Below, one piece after another: positions 18,695 through 28,235 of a stretch of 64,000 nt of DNA; position 1 is the stretch's first letter; the number at the start of each line of letters is the position of its first letter. This DNA is from Myxococcales bacterium (GTDB lineage: Bacteria; Myxococcota_A; UBA9160; UBA4427). A program made the position numbers and the translations under genes. Location of the stretch: the NCBI GenBank assembly GCA_012960035.1, contig DUBZ01000041.1:43754-107753 (forward strand). Direction: 5' to 3'. The notes below the pieces were generated by a model that was not told the origin of the DNA, made no database searches, and was given only the letters and a program-made list of their open reading frames with translations.

Positions 18695-19528
18695 CTACTT
18701 GTCAGCCTTAGCGCTCGGTGCGTAGGAAGGCGCTCGGCCTTCGACCTGGGCTTTCACCGTTTCGATCTGTTCAGGCTTTCCGATCAGAGCCTTTTGCAGT
18801 TGGGCTTCGAGGGAAAGCCCGTCGGCGTATTCGCCAACGACTGCGTCGTTGAGGAGTCGCTTTCCCGCTTGGACGGCGCTCGGAGATTTGCTCGCGATTT
18901 GCTCAGCAATCGCGCGAGCGTCTTCAAGGGGCTGATCACTCACTCGGGTAGCCAAGCCAAGTTCAACGGCCTCGACGCCAGACACGACGCGCCCGGTAAA
19001 GGTGAGTTCTTTGGCGACGTCGAGACGAGTCAAGTTGCGAAGGAGCTGGGTGCCCGCCATATCGGGGACCATGCCCCACTTGATTTCCATCACGCTCATG
19101 CGCGCGTCGGGCGCAATGATGCGGATGTCGGCGCCGAGCGCGATTTGCAAACCGCCGCCGTACGCAACGCCATGCACGGCTGCGATCACCGGGACGTTGA
19201 GGGTTTGCCATACCCAGCCGGGGAGTTGTGCGTAATTTGCAATGGAGCCTTCCGGCTTGTCGAAAAGATTGCGCGCGGAACCTGCATCGGTCCCACCGCC
19301 GCCCCCCTTCGCGGTCGCTGCGAAATTGCCCACATCGAGCCCGGCGCAGAAGCAGCGGCCCGCTCCGGACAACACCACGGCGCGCACATCCGGGTCGTCA
19401 TTGAGTGCGCGGCCCGCCTCGAAGATGGCTTGGAACATGGCGCCGTCGAGGGCGTTCATTTTGTCGGGACGGTTGAGCCGAACATCTGCAACGCCATTCT
19501 GAATATCGATAGACACGCGATCGGACAA
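18695..19528 (-). CDS. Enoyl-CoA hydratase/isomerase (crotonase) family protein
   Basis: 'VADVRLNRPDKMNALDGAMFQAI', 'AVVLSGAGRCFCAGLDV', 'VHGVAYGGGLQIALGADIRI'. Confidence 0.94.
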   Translation of the reverse strand: MSDRVSIDIQNGVADVRLNRPDKMNALDGAMFQAIFEAGRALNDDPDVRAVVLSGAGRCFCAGLDVGNFAATAKGGGGGTDAGSARNLFDKPEGSIANYAQLPGWVWQTLNVPVIAAVHGVAYGGGLQIALGADIRIIAPDARMSVMEIKWGMVPDMAGTQLLRNLTRLDVAKELTFTGRVVSGVEAVELGLATRVSDQPLEDARAIAEQIASKSPSAVQAGKRLLNDAVVGEYADGLSLEAQLQKALIGKPEQIETVKAQVEGRAPSYAPSAKADK

Positions 19529-19627
19529 GAGGAGGCTCCGGGGGTTGGCTCTCAGAATCGAAACGAGGCGAGTGTCGCCGGCCAGCGATTAGAGATCGGG
19601 AAAGGGGTTCGTGAAATTAAGTTGAGG

Positions 19628-20404
19628 TCAGGGCTGCGAGACCAATTTGGGTAGCAAGTCGCTAATGCTACCGGTCAAGAGGACGTCGGCGAGCGAATCC
19701 ATTTCTGTCGGTCCGCCATTCATGATGATCACCCGTGCGCCCGCGTTCTTCGCGACGGGAATCACGTTCGCAATCGGATAGACAGATAGCGTTGAGCCGA
19801 CCGCAATCGCCAGATCGCAGCGCCGCGCCGCTTGCTCGCTGCGTTCGAGATCTTCCGAAACCAAGCCTTGCCCGAAGGAAATGGTGGCCGATTTCAAGAT
19901 CCCCCCACACTTGTTGCATTCGGGGTCTTCTTCTCCCGCTCGCACCCGCTCGAGGGTCGGTTCCATCGGGCCTCGGTCGTCACACGCCATGCAGACAACT
20001 TCGCGGATCGTCCCGTGGATTTCGACGATGCGCTCGGGAGAGTTGCCCGCCTTGTGGTGCAAGCCATCGACGTTTTGCGTGATTAGCATTTCGAGTCGCT
20101 CTTGATTTTCGAGATCGACCAACGCGAGGTGTCCGGCATTCGGTTCTCGCCGTTCGAATTGACTTTCGAGTTTCATTTGCCAAGAAGCGGCGCGAACCTC
20201 CGACTCAGCCATATAGTTCTGAAGGGTCGCCATTTTTTCGGCGCCCGGGTTCTGGGTCCAGATTCCCTTCGGGCCGCGAAAGTCGGGGATTCCCGAATCC
20301 GTAGAAATTCCAGCACCCGTGAGAAGGATGATGTGTTCGGAACCCGCGACGAGTTCGCGTGCGATTCGCAGCGCTTCATCTGCGCTCTCAAAATTGTCAG
20401 TCAT
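19628..20404 (-). CDS. SIR2 family NAD-dependent protein deacylase
   Basis: '[24 protein letters not shown]', '[14 protein letters not shown]', '[14 protein letters not shown]', '[14 protein letters not shown]'. Confidence 0.95.
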   Translation of the reverse strand: MTDNFESADEALRIARELVAGSEHIILLTGAGISTDSGIPDFRGPKGIWTQNPGAEKMATLQNYMAESEVRAASWQMKLESQFERREPNAGHLALVDLENQERLEMLITQNVDGLHHKAGNSPERIVEIHGTIREVVCMACDDRGPMEPTLERVRAGEEDPECNKCGGILKSATISFGQGLVSEDLERSEQAARRCDLAIAVGSTLSVYPIANVIPVAKNAGARVIIMNGGPTEMDSLADVLLTGSISDLLPKLVSQP

Positions 20405-20668
20405 TGTGGTTTGTCATGCCGAGTGGGTTTCTCCCCGCGATTGTTGCACGCTGCGCAGCTTGTGGCGCGTGTTGGCCATGAAAATTATAGAAGCGTATCT
20501 TCAAGTCTTGAACCGATTCTCGGCTCCTATACGAAATAGTTGTCTAGACTAACGCCCTCCGAGGGCCGGTACTTCGCGAGTCATTCGAGGAAGATACGGG
20601 GCAAAGGCGCGAATGGTTTTGCATTTTTTCGATGAACGACACTGCGCGAGTTCAGCAGGAGTTGCGGG

Positions 20669-21142
20669 TTGCAGGCGCTAATTCTCTTTTTACATCTCGC
20701 CGTCGTTTGGATGCTCTGGTCGGGCTACTTCGAATTTGCTCTCCTCTCTTATGGCGCGATTTCATGCGCGCTCGTCGTTTTCGCGACGTCTCGGGCTCGC
20801 ACCCTCGACCGAGAAAGTCTCCCGTTCCACATGATATTTCGATCCTGGACGTACTTGCCTTGGCTGTTGCTCGAGATCGTGAAGTCGAACATCGCCGTTG
20901 CCAAGATCGTCCTTAATCCAAAACTTCCGATGCGTCCGCACATCATTCGTGTCGGCTATTCCCAGAAGACTGATGTGGGCCGCGTGATCTACGCGAACTC
21001 GATCACGCTCACTCCAGGCACGATCACGTTAGCGGTCCGACAAGGCGAGATCGTCGTGCACACGCTATCCGATGATTTCGCGGACGACCTTCAGAGCGGT
21101 GAAATGGACCGTCGCGTCGCCGTCATGGAAGGCGGCGCTTAG
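20669..21142 (+). CDS. mrpE: Na+/H+ antiporter subunit E (MrpE/MnhE/MbhA-like)
   Basis: 'FHMIFRSWTYLPWLLLEIVKSNIAVAKIVLNPKLPMRPHIIRV', 'ANSITLTPGTITLAV'; TTG start. Confidence 0.9.
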   Translation: MQALILFLHLAVVWMLWSGYFEFALLSYGAISCALVVFATSRARTLDRESLPFHMIFRSWTYLPWLLLEIVKSNIAVAKIVLNPKLPMRPHIIRVGYSQKTDVGRVIYANSITLTPGTITLAVRQGEIVVHTLSDDFADDLQSGEMDRRVAVMEGGA

Positions 21143-21417
21143 TGTTCGTTGTTGCAACCGCCGCAATTCTCGCGACAATGCTGATGGCGCTGGTGCGCGC
21201 GTTTCGTGGGCCAAGTGTGTTCGATCGCGTCCAGGCTGTGAACATGATGGGGACCAAGACGGTCTTGCTGATCGCGGTCACTGGCTTCGCGGCCGGCCGT
21301 CCCGAGTGGCTCGATCTCGCGATCCTTTACGCACTGATGAACTTCATCGGAATGTTGGCGCTGTTGCGCTTCAGTGCGTTTGGAAGCTTGGCGGGCGACG
21401 GTGAGGAGGAGTCGTGA
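21142..21417 (+). CDS. mrpF: Na+/H+ antiporter subunit F (MrpF)
   Basis: 'VRAFRGPSVFDRVQAVNMMGTKTVLLIAVTGF', 'DLAILYALMNFIGMLALLRF'; GTG start. Confidence 0.88.
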   Translation: MFVVATAAILATMLMALVRAFRGPSVFDRVQAVNMMGTKTVLLIAVTGFAAGRPEWLDLAILYALMNFIGMLALLRFSAFGSLAGDGEEES

Positions 21418-21785
21418 ACAGTGAACTCGTAGCGCTTGGTCTCGACACCCTGAGTTGGCTGTTCATCTTGGGCGGTTCGATCTTCTGTATGATCGGCGGG
21501 ATCGGCATCCTTCGCATGCCCGACTTTTATACCCGCGGTCATGCGGCCGGGTTGACTGACACCCTCGGCGCGGGCCTGATTCTCATTGGCCTGATGTTTC
21601 AAGCCGGGCTGACCCTGGTTGTCGTCAAACTCGCGATGGTGTTCTTCTTTCTCTACGTCACCAGCCCCACGGCGACGCACGCACTCTTCAAGTCGGCATA
21701 CGCTGGAGGGGTGCGGTGGGATGGATCTGCCGAAGCGCACGAGGAACGTGCGAGCAAGGAGGGGGACCGCGATGATTCAAATTGA
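21414..21785 (+). CDS. mrpG: Na+/H+ antiporter subunit G (MrpG)
   Basis: 'LGGSIFCMIGGIGILRMPDFYTRGHAAGLTDTLGAGLILIGLM', 'TSPTATHALFKSA'. Confidence 0.92.
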   Translation: MNSELVALGLDTLSWLFILGGSIFCMIGGIGILRMPDFYTRGHAAGLTDTLGAGLILIGLMFQAGLTLVVVKLAMVFFFLYVTSPTATHALFKSAYAGGVRWDGSAEAHEERASKEGDRDDSN

Positions 21786-22338
21786 ATTCGTGCTCTTCGC
21801 CTTTCTGATCGCCACCGCGCTCGCAGTCTTGATTGTTCGAGACCTGTTCGCGGCCGCGATGCTGTTTGGCATCTTCAGCCTACTGTCCTCAGGCATGATG
21901 TTGATGATGGACGCGGTTGACGTTTCATTTACCGAAGCCGCCGTCGGCGCAGGGATCTCAACGGTTCTGATTCTGGGTGCCCTCAGCTTGACGGACTCTT
22001 CCGAAAAGACGTCAACGTATCATCAATGGTCCGCGAAGCTCGTCGTTGTGGCGACTGGAGCGTTGTTGATCTTCGGAACGTTCGACATGCCGTACTACGG
22101 GGACCCAGAAGCTCCGATTCATAATCACGTCGCGCCTGACTACATCGAAGGCTCGCGCACGGATATCGAAATCCCCAACATCGTGACGTCTGTGTTGACG
22201 AGTTATAGAGGCTTCGACACCTTTGGTGAAACGACCGTCGTGTTGACCGCTCTGGTCGGCGCGATGTTATTGCTCGGCGGTTCTAGGAAGGGCGAAGACG
22301 AAACACCCGAAATGACCGACGAGCCCGAGGCTTCGTGA
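21772..22338 (+). CDS. MbhD/MbhE-like protein (equivalent to the C-terminal part of MrpA, as a stand-alone gene)
   Basis: 'VLIVRDLFAAAMLFGIFSLLSSGMMLMMDAVDVSFTEAAVGAGISTVLILGALSL' (DUF4040/MbhD) followed by an MbhE-like 'VTSVLTSYRGFDTFGETTVVLTALVGAMLLL'. Confidence 0.85.
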   Translation: MIQIEFVLFAFLIATALAVLIVRDLFAAAMLFGIFSLLSSGMMLMMDAVDVSFTEAAVGAGISTVLILGALSLTDSSEKTSTYHQWSAKLVVVATGALLIFGTFDMPYYGDPEAPIHNHVAPDYIEGSRTDIEIPNIVTSVLTSYRGFDTFGETTVVLTALVGAMLLLGGSRKGEDETPEMTDEPEAS

Positions 22339-22793
22339 TGGAGACCGTCAAGACGCCGCGCCCGTTACGCGACAACCTAATCTTGCGCGTTGTTGCGAAG
22401 GCCCTGTTTCCCTTCATCCTGTTGTTTGGTCTTTACGTGCAATTTCACGGCGACTTTGGTCCCGGTGGTGGCTTCCAGGCAGGCGTGATTGTGGCGGCGG
22501 GCTTTATCCTTTACGGGTTGGTGTTCGGTTTGGCCGACATGCAACGCACGTTGCCTCCGCGCTGGGTCGAAGTCGGTAGCGCCCTGGGCGTCTTGCTTTA
22601 CGGCGGCGTGGGGGTCTACGCGATGTTCAACCACGGCGCATTCCTCGACTTCAACGCCCTCGATCATCACAGCGCGATCCACGGCCAACACCGCGGCATC
22701 TTCTGGGTCGAGTTGGGGGTTGGAATCACCGTGGCATCGGTGATGGTCGGCTTGTTCTACGCCTTCGCGGGGCGGGGGAAAAGGCGCGAGTGA
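22335..22793 (+). CDS. mrpB: Na+/H+ antiporter subunit B (MrpB/MbhF-like)
   Basis: 'PFILLFGLYVQFHGDFGPGGGFQAGVIVAAGFILY', 'FWVELGVGITVASVMVGLFYAF'. Confidence 0.9.
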   Translation: MMETVKTPRPLRDNLILRVVAKALFPFILLFGLYVQFHGDFGPGGGFQAGVIVAAGFILYGLVFGLADMQRTLPPRWVEVGSALGVLLYGGVGVYAMFNHGAFLDFNALDHHSAIHGQHRGIFWVELGVGITVASVMVGLFYAFAGRGKRRE

Positions 22794-23161
22794 GCTTGGA
22801 TACTTTCGCCGGTCTGTGGAACTACTGGGCAGTCATTATTTTGATGATGATCGGGCTCTACACCATGATTTCTCGCGGCAACCTCGTGAAGAAAGTCATG
22901 GGCATGAACATCTTTCAAGTGGCCGTGATCATGCTTTACGTCTCGATGGGGAAGGTCGAAGGGGGCACGCCGCCCATTTTAATCGAAGGCGTAACCGACA
23001 CCGTCTTCTCGAACCCTCTGCCCCACGTTCTGATGCTGACTGCGATCGTGGTTGGTGTGGCCACTACCGCGGTAGGGCTCGCGCTGACTGTCCGCATCAA
23101 AGAGGCATACGGCACCGTTGAAGAGGACGAGATCGTGGACCTTGAGCGGGACGCGCAGTGA
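22790..23161 (+). CDS. mrpC: Na+/H+ antiporter subunit C (MrpC, NuoK-like)
   Basis: 'IGLYTMISRGNLVKKVMGMNIFQVAVIMLYVSMGK', 'NPLPHVLMLTAIVVGVATTAVGLAL'. Confidence 0.92.
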   Translation: MSLDTFAGLWNYWAVIILMMIGLYTMISRGNLVKKVMGMNIFQVAVIMLYVSMGKVEGGTPPILIEGVTDTVFSNPLPHVLMLTAIVVGVATTAVGLALTVRIKEAYGTVEEDEIVDLERDAQ

Positions 23162-24627
23162 GCGAACATCTACCCGCGCTGCAGGTCGTGATCCCGCTTT
23201 TGGCGGCGCCCCTGTGTCTGCTGATCCGAAACCACGCCGTTGTTCGCGCGATGTCCATTGCCGTGACATTCGTGGGCTTGGGGATTTCACTTTCTCTACT
23301 TGTCCGGGTTCAGGACGTCGGCACCGTCGTTTACGAATTTGGCAATTGGATTCGGCCTCTCGGGATCGAGTACGCAGTCGACATCACCAATGCATTCGTA
23401 CTGGTGATCATTTCGATGATCGCGGCCGTGGTGTTGCCGATCGGTCCGGGGCACAGCCAGGTCGAGAAGGGGCGCGAGTACCTCTTCTACGCCGCCTTCC
23501 TTTTGTGTTTGACGGGACTTCTCGGCGTTACGATCACCGGCGACGTGTTCAACGCCTATGTCTTCCTCGAGATCGCATCGCTCTCGACCTATATCTTGAT
23601 CGCGCTCGGCCGCGATCGCCGCGCACTGATGGCCGCTTTCTCGTATTTGGTCGTGGGCACGATCGGCGCGTCGTTTTTGCTGATCGGCATCGGCCTGCTT
23701 TACCAGATGACCGGCACACTCAATATGGCCGATCTCGCGGTTCGGCTCGAAGCCGTCAAAGAAACCCGCACGGTGGTTGTTGCGTTCAGCTTCGTGATGG
23801 TCGGAATCAGCATCAAGCTCGCACTCTTGCCGCTCCATCAATGGTTGCCCAATTCGTACACCTACGCGCCGCCCGTGGTGTCGGCGTTTCTCTCCGCCAC
23901 CGCGACCAAGGTGGCCTACTACCTGATGCTGCGGTTCGTATTTACGATCCTAGGGGCGGCCTACGTATTCGAAACTCTGCACTTGAACTTGATCCTGACT
24001 CCGCTTTCGATTGCTGCGATGTTCATTGGCTCGACCGCGGCCATTTATCAGACAGACTTCAAACGACTCCTCGCGTATTCGAGCATCGCGCAAATTGGTT
24101 ACATGACCCTTGCGCTGAGCTTGAACACCGAACTCGGTGTGACTGCCGGCATTGTTCATTTGTTCAACCACGCGCTCATGAAGGGCGGGCTCTTCCTTGT
24201 CGCGGGCTGCATCGTTGCCCGGCTCGGCTCGAGCGCCATCGCGGACATGCGGGGGCTTGGCAAGCGAATGCCGCTCACCGCCGCGGCGTTGGTGGTTGGC
24301 GGGCTCGGCTTGATCGGGGTGCCTGGAACTGCGGGCTTTGTGAGCAAGTGGGTACTGATCTCTGCGGCGCTCGAGCAGGAATACTTCGGTGTCACCCTCT
24401 TAATCTTGCTGAGTTCGCTCCTTGCCTTGGTCTACGTCTGGCGCTTGATCGAAGTGATGTATCTGAGTGAGCCGCCCGAAGGTGCGGAGAAAAACGAAGC
24501 CCCGCTTCTTTTTCTGGTGCCCGCGTGGATTCTGGTGGCAGCGTCGATCTACTTCGGGATCTCAACAGACTCAACCCTGGGCGTGGCCTCGGCGGCAGCA
24601 AGGCAATTGTTGGGAGGTGGCGGATGA
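23158..24627 (+). CDS. mrpD: Na+/H+ antiporter subunit D (MrpD, NuoL/M/N-like)
   Basis: 489 aa; 'GDVFNAYVFLEIASLSTYILIALG', 'GISIKLALLPLHQWLPNSYTYAPPVVSAFLSATATKVAYY', 'IGVPGTAGFVSKW'. Confidence 0.92.
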   Translation: MSEHLPALQVVIPLLAAPLCLLIRNHAVVRAMSIAVTFVGLGISLSLLVRVQDVGTVVYEFGNWIRPLGIEYAVDITNAFVLVIISMIAAVVLPIGPGHSQVEKGREYLFYAAFLLCLTGLLGVTITGDVFNAYVFLEIASLSTYILIALGRDRRALMAAFSYLVVGTIGASFLLIGIGLLYQMTGTLNMADLAVRLEAVKETRTVVVAFSFVMVGISIKLALLPLHQWLPNSYTYAPPVVSAFLSATATKVAYYLMLRFVFTILGAAYVFETLHLNLILTPLSIAAMFIGSTAAIYQTDFKRLLAYSSIAQIGYMTLALSLNTELGVTAGIVHLFNHALMKGGLFLVAGCIVARLGSSAIADMRGLGKRMPLTAAALVVGGLGLIGVPGTAGFVSKWVLISAALEQEYFGVTLLILLSSLLALVYVWRLIEVMYLSEPPEGAEKNEAPLLFLVPAWILVAASIYFGISTDSTLGVASAAARQLLGGGG

Positions 24628-26093
24628 ACGAAGCCAGCATCGCCCTCGCGACCGCCATCAGTCTGCCGTTTTGCGGCGCGTTGCTCGTCTCGTTGACCGG
24701 ACGATCTGCGAACATTCGCGACGGCATCACGTTCGTCACCACAATTTTGACGTTTGCAGTCGTTGCGAGCATTACGCCGAATGTCCTCGCGGGCGGACGT
24801 CCCGAACTGAACTTACTTACGGTTCTACCGGGCGTTGACCTCGCATTTCGCATCGAACCCCTCGGCATGTTGTTTGCGCTGGTGTCTTCGGGGCTTTGGA
24901 TCGTGACGTCGATCTACGCGTTTGGGTACATGCGCGGCCACCACGAAGAGAATCAAACTCGCTTCTTCGTCTGTTTTGCAGTCGCGATTGCGGCGGCACT
25001 TGGAATCGCGTTTTCGGCCAACCTCTTTACGCTCTTTCTCTTCTACGAACTGATGACGTTTTCGACCTATCCGCTCGTCACCCACCACGGGACAGAAGCG
25101 GCAAAGTCGGCCGGGCGCATTTACCTTGGCATTCTGGTTTCGACGTCGGTGTTGTTCTTCTTGTTCGGCATCCTCTGGACCTACGCGATCGCGGACACGC
25201 TCGATTTCACCGAGGGGGGGATCCTCGCCGGCAAGCTAGACCCGGGCCCCCTCGCGCTGCTGTTGGCTCTGTTCGCATTTGGCCTCGGCAAGGCGGCGCT
25301 GATGCCGTTCCATCGCTGGCTGCCCGCTGCGATGGTCGCGCCAACCCCCGTCAGTGCATTGCTCCACGCGGTTGCCGTCGTGAAGGCCGGTGTCTTTTCG
25401 ATGGTGAAGATCTTGGTTTACATCTTCGGGATGGAAAACCTGCGTGAGTCGGGTTCCTCGGTTTGGCTCATGTATGCGGCCGCGGCGACGATCCTGATCG
25501 CGTCCGTGCGCGCGATCACGATGGAAAATTTGAAGGCTCGGCTCGCATACTCGACCATCAGCCAGCTTTCTTACATCACCCTGGGGGCCGCCCTCGCGAC
25601 GTCGTCGGCGGTCTTGGGTGCGGGGATGCACATCGCGATGCATGCGGTCGCCAAGATCACGCTGTTCTTCTGTGCGGGCGCGATCTACGTCACCGCTCAC
25701 AAGACCGAAATCAAAGAACTCGATGGTCTGGGTCGCCGGATGCCGCTGACCTTCGCCGCCTTCTTCTTGGGGTCGCTTTCGATCATCGGTCTTCCGCCGA
25801 TGGGCGGCGCCTGGAGCAAGTGGTATCTCGCGCTTGGTGCCGCGGAAGGGCACCAGTTTTTCTTCATTGGGGTGTTGATGCTCAGTAGCCTGCTTTCAAT
25901 CGGCTACCTCATACCGGTCGTCGTACGTGCCTTCTTTCATGCCCCGCCTGAGGGCGAAGAAGGGGAGGGGCTCAAAGAAGCCGCCCCCGCAATGCTTGTA
26001 CCCCTGATGCTCACTGCGATCGGAAGTATGGCGCTGTTCTTCTTTGCACCCGCGATCAGAAAACTCCTTCTCCCTGTGGTTGGAGGTCAGTGA
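24624..26093 (+). CDS. Second NuoL/M/N-like proton/cation antiporter subunit
   Basis: 'ANLFTLFLFYELMTFSTYPLVTHHG', 'GLGKAALMPFHRWLPAAMVAPTPVSALLHAVAVVKAG', 'GLPPMGGAWSKWYL'; ATG at 24624 overlaps the mrpD stop. Confidence 0.93.
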   Translation: MNEASIALATAISLPFCGALLVSLTGRSANIRDGITFVTTILTFAVVASITPNVLAGGRPELNLLTVLPGVDLAFRIEPLGMLFALVSSGLWIVTSIYAFGYMRGHHEENQTRFFVCFAVAIAAALGIAFSANLFTLFLFYELMTFSTYPLVTHHGTEAAKSAGRIYLGILVSTSVLFFLFGILWTYAIADTLDFTEGGILAGKLDPGPLALLLALFAFGLGKAALMPFHRWLPAAMVAPTPVSALLHAVAVVKAGVFSMVKILVYIFGMENLRESGSSVWLMYAAAATILIASVRAITMENLKARLAYSTISQLSYITLGAALATSSAVLGAGMHIAMHAVAKITLFFCAGAIYVTAHKTEIKELDGLGRRMPLTFAAFFLGSLSIIGLPPMGGAWSKWYLALGAAEGHQFFFIGVLMLSSLLSIGYLIPVVVRAFFHAPPEGEEGEGLKEAAPAMLVPLMLTAIGSMALFFFAPAIRKLLLPVVGGQ

Positions 26094-26100
26094 GGCGTCT

Positions 26101-26379
26101 ATGAGTGAAGAACCCGAGGTCGTGATCGTGAACCCTGCCGACGAGAAGCCCGGCTGGTTCGACAAACCCAGCAACGTCAACAAAATCGTGTGGGCGTTGG
26201 TCGCCATGTGTACTGCTTCAGTGCTCGCCGACTTTTTCTATCACAAGCACACCCACTACGACTTCCAGGGATACGTAGGCTTCGACGCCTTTTACGGTTT
26301 TGTCTCCTGCGTACTCCTCGTGCTCGTCGCCAAACAGCTGCGCAAGATTCTGATGCGCGACGAAGACTATTATGATTGA
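26101..26379 (+). CDS. Small membrane protein embedded in the antiporter cluster, unknown function
   Basis: 93 codons; 'VNKIVWALVAMCTASVLADFFYHKHTHYDFQGYVGFDAFYGFVSCVLLVLVAKQLRKILM' (two TM segments); immediately between two antiporter genes. Confidence 0.75.
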   Translation: MSEEPEVVIVNPADEKPGWFDKPSNVNKIVWALVAMCTASVLADFFYHKHTHYDFQGYVGFDAFYGFVSCVLLVLVAKQLRKILMRDEDYYD

Positions 26380-26400
26380 TCGACAAACCAAGACGATGAG

Positions 26401-28116
26401 GTGGCTCGGGGAATGAGCGGCTCAGACGTCACATCGCTTTTGCCTCCCGGCTGGCTGTTGATCGTCGGCGCACTTCTCGTGCCGGTGCTTCGCGGCGCCG
26501 CGCGCCAGGCCTACATGCTCGTCTTACCAGGGCTCGGCCTATGGCAACTGCTCGCGATCCCGCTCGGTACGAGCCTTGTTTACAGCTTCATGGGTTATGA
26601 CCTGGAACTCGTGCGGGTGGACGCGCTGGCCCGGGCATTCGGCATCGTGTTCTACGTCGCCACGTTTATCAGCGTGATCTACGCGATGAAGGTGAAGAGT
26701 GCGCTCGAGTCTGCAGCGGCGTTGGTCTACGCGGGCAGCGCGATTGCCGCGGTATTCGCGGGCGATCTCATCACGCTCTTTGTGAGCTGGGAACTCACCG
26801 CGATTTCGTCCGTCTTTTTGGTTTGGGCGAGTGGGACCGAAGCCGCGCTGCGGTCAGGCATGCGGTACCTGATCATTCAGGTGGGCTCGGGAGTCTTGCT
26901 CTTGGCGGGCGCCATCATTCATTACGCGGAGACGGGGTCCCTGGCATTCGGCCACTTGGGGCTGGGGACTGTGGGCACCAGCCTGATCTTCGTGGCGTTT
27001 GGCATCAAAGCCGCGTTCCCGTTCATGCACAACTGGCTACAGGACGCCTACCCGAACGCGACTGTGACCGGCACCGTCTTTCTTTCTGCATTTACCACCA
27101 AGCTTGCGATCTATGCACTGGCACGAGGATTTGCGGGCGAGGCGATTTTGATTCCGATCGGTGCAACGATGACCGCGTTCCCAATCTTTTATGCCGTCAT
27201 TGAAAATGACCTGCGCAAAGTCCTCGCCTACAGCTTGAACAACCAGTTGGGCTACATGGTGGTGGGCATCGGGATCGGAACCGAACTCGCGCTTAACGGT
27301 ACCGTGGCCCACGTGTTTGCCCACGTGATCTACAAGGGCTTGCTCTTCATGAGCATGGGCGCCGTGCTTTACCGGGTCGGAACGATGAAGGGCTCGGAAT
27401 TGGGCGGGCTCTACAAGTCGATGCCGCTGACGACAATCTTCTGCATTATCGGCGCAGCTTCCATTTCTGCGTTCCCGCTGACGAGTGGCTTCGTGACGAA
27501 GTCGATGATTTTGACCGCAGCTGCGGACGGCGAATACACCATCGCATTTCTGGTTCTGCTGTTCGCGTCGGCAGGCGTCTTCCATCACTCGGGAATCAAG
27601 ATTCCGTTCTTCGCGTTTTTCGCGCACGACCGTGGGTTGCGCGTAAAAGAAGCGCCGATCAATATGCTTATCGCGATGGGGCTCGCGTCGGCGCTTTGTC
27701 TGGCGATCGGAATATTCCCGAGCGTGTTGTACGGGTTGCTTCCTTACAGCGTTGATTATGTGCCGTACACGACGTCCCACGTTGTGACGATGCTCCAGTT
27801 GCTCTTGTTTTCTGCCTTGGCGTTTACGTTCCTGATGAAGACGGGTTTGTATCCCCCCGAGCTTCGCAGCACCGTGCTCGACACGGACTGGATCTATCGC
27901 CGCGCGCTGCCGTGGGTGCGAGATGGGCTTGGCCACGCTTACACCCAAAGCGTCGATGTCGCCGTGGCCCGTTTTAGGCGCGTTCGCGGCGCGGTGCTCC
28001 ACCGCATCGCCGTCGTGTGTCAACCCTTCGGAACGTTGGGTGAACCGTGGCCGACCGGCGTGACCACAATGTGGGCCGCGATCATGTTGTTTACGTACCT
28101 CGTCCTCTATTACTAA
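26401..28116 (+). CDS. Third NuoL/M/N-like antiporter subunit (MrpA/D-like)
   Basis: 571 aa; 'GDLITLFVSWELTAISSVFLVWASG', 'GIKAAFPFMHNWLQDAYPNATVTGTVFLSAFTTKLAIY', 'FPLTSGFVTKSMI'. Confidence 0.92.
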   Translation: MARGMSGSDVTSLLPPGWLLIVGALLVPVLRGAARQAYMLVLPGLGLWQLLAIPLGTSLVYSFMGYDLELVRVDALARAFGIVFYVATFISVIYAMKVKSALESAAALVYAGSAIAAVFAGDLITLFVSWELTAISSVFLVWASGTEAALRSGMRYLIIQVGSGVLLLAGAIIHYAETGSLAFGHLGLGTVGTSLIFVAFGIKAAFPFMHNWLQDAYPNATVTGTVFLSAFTTKLAIYALARGFAGEAILIPIGATMTAFPIFYAVIENDLRKVLAYSLNNQLGYMVVGIGIGTELALNGTVAHVFAHVIYKGLLFMSMGAVLYRVGTMKGSELGGLYKSMPLTTIFCIIGAASISAFPLTSGFVTKSMILTAAADGEYTIAFLVLLFASAGVFHHSGIKIPFFAFFAHDRGLRVKEAPINMLIAMGLASALCLAIGIFPSVLYGLLPYSVDYVPYTTSHVVTMLQLLLFSALAFTFLMKTGLYPPELRSTVLDTDWIYRRALPWVRDGLGHAYTQSVDVAVARFRRVRGAVLHRIAVVCQPFGTLGEPWPTGVTTMWAAIMLFTYLVLYY

Positions 28117-28235
28117 CCGCCGTGTTTCTGAAAAAAGTTCCGTGATCTTGGCATGCCGGTGCAACCGGTTTGTGCAAAAATCATGGGCAATAATTTGCCG
28201 ACGAGGGGTCGCGCTTCCGCGACCGACGTCCCTTC

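Noticed and set aside
18620-19654. 344-aa plus-strand ORF
   Set aside because: Antisense to the enoyl-CoA hydratase gene; no recognisable family.
20542-20565. GTCTAGAC palindrome and CCCTCcGAGGG upstream of the antiporter cluster
   Set aside because: Short palindromes expected by chance; no spacing or promoter context to support an operator.
23118-24470. 450-aa plus-strand ORF
   Set aside because: Alternate frame over mrpD; Arg-rich without domains, while the 23158..24627 frame is clearly MrpD.
27037-28164. 375-aa minus-strand ORF
   Set aside because: Antisense to the third NuoL/M/N-like gene; very His/Arg-rich, typical of a shadow frame.
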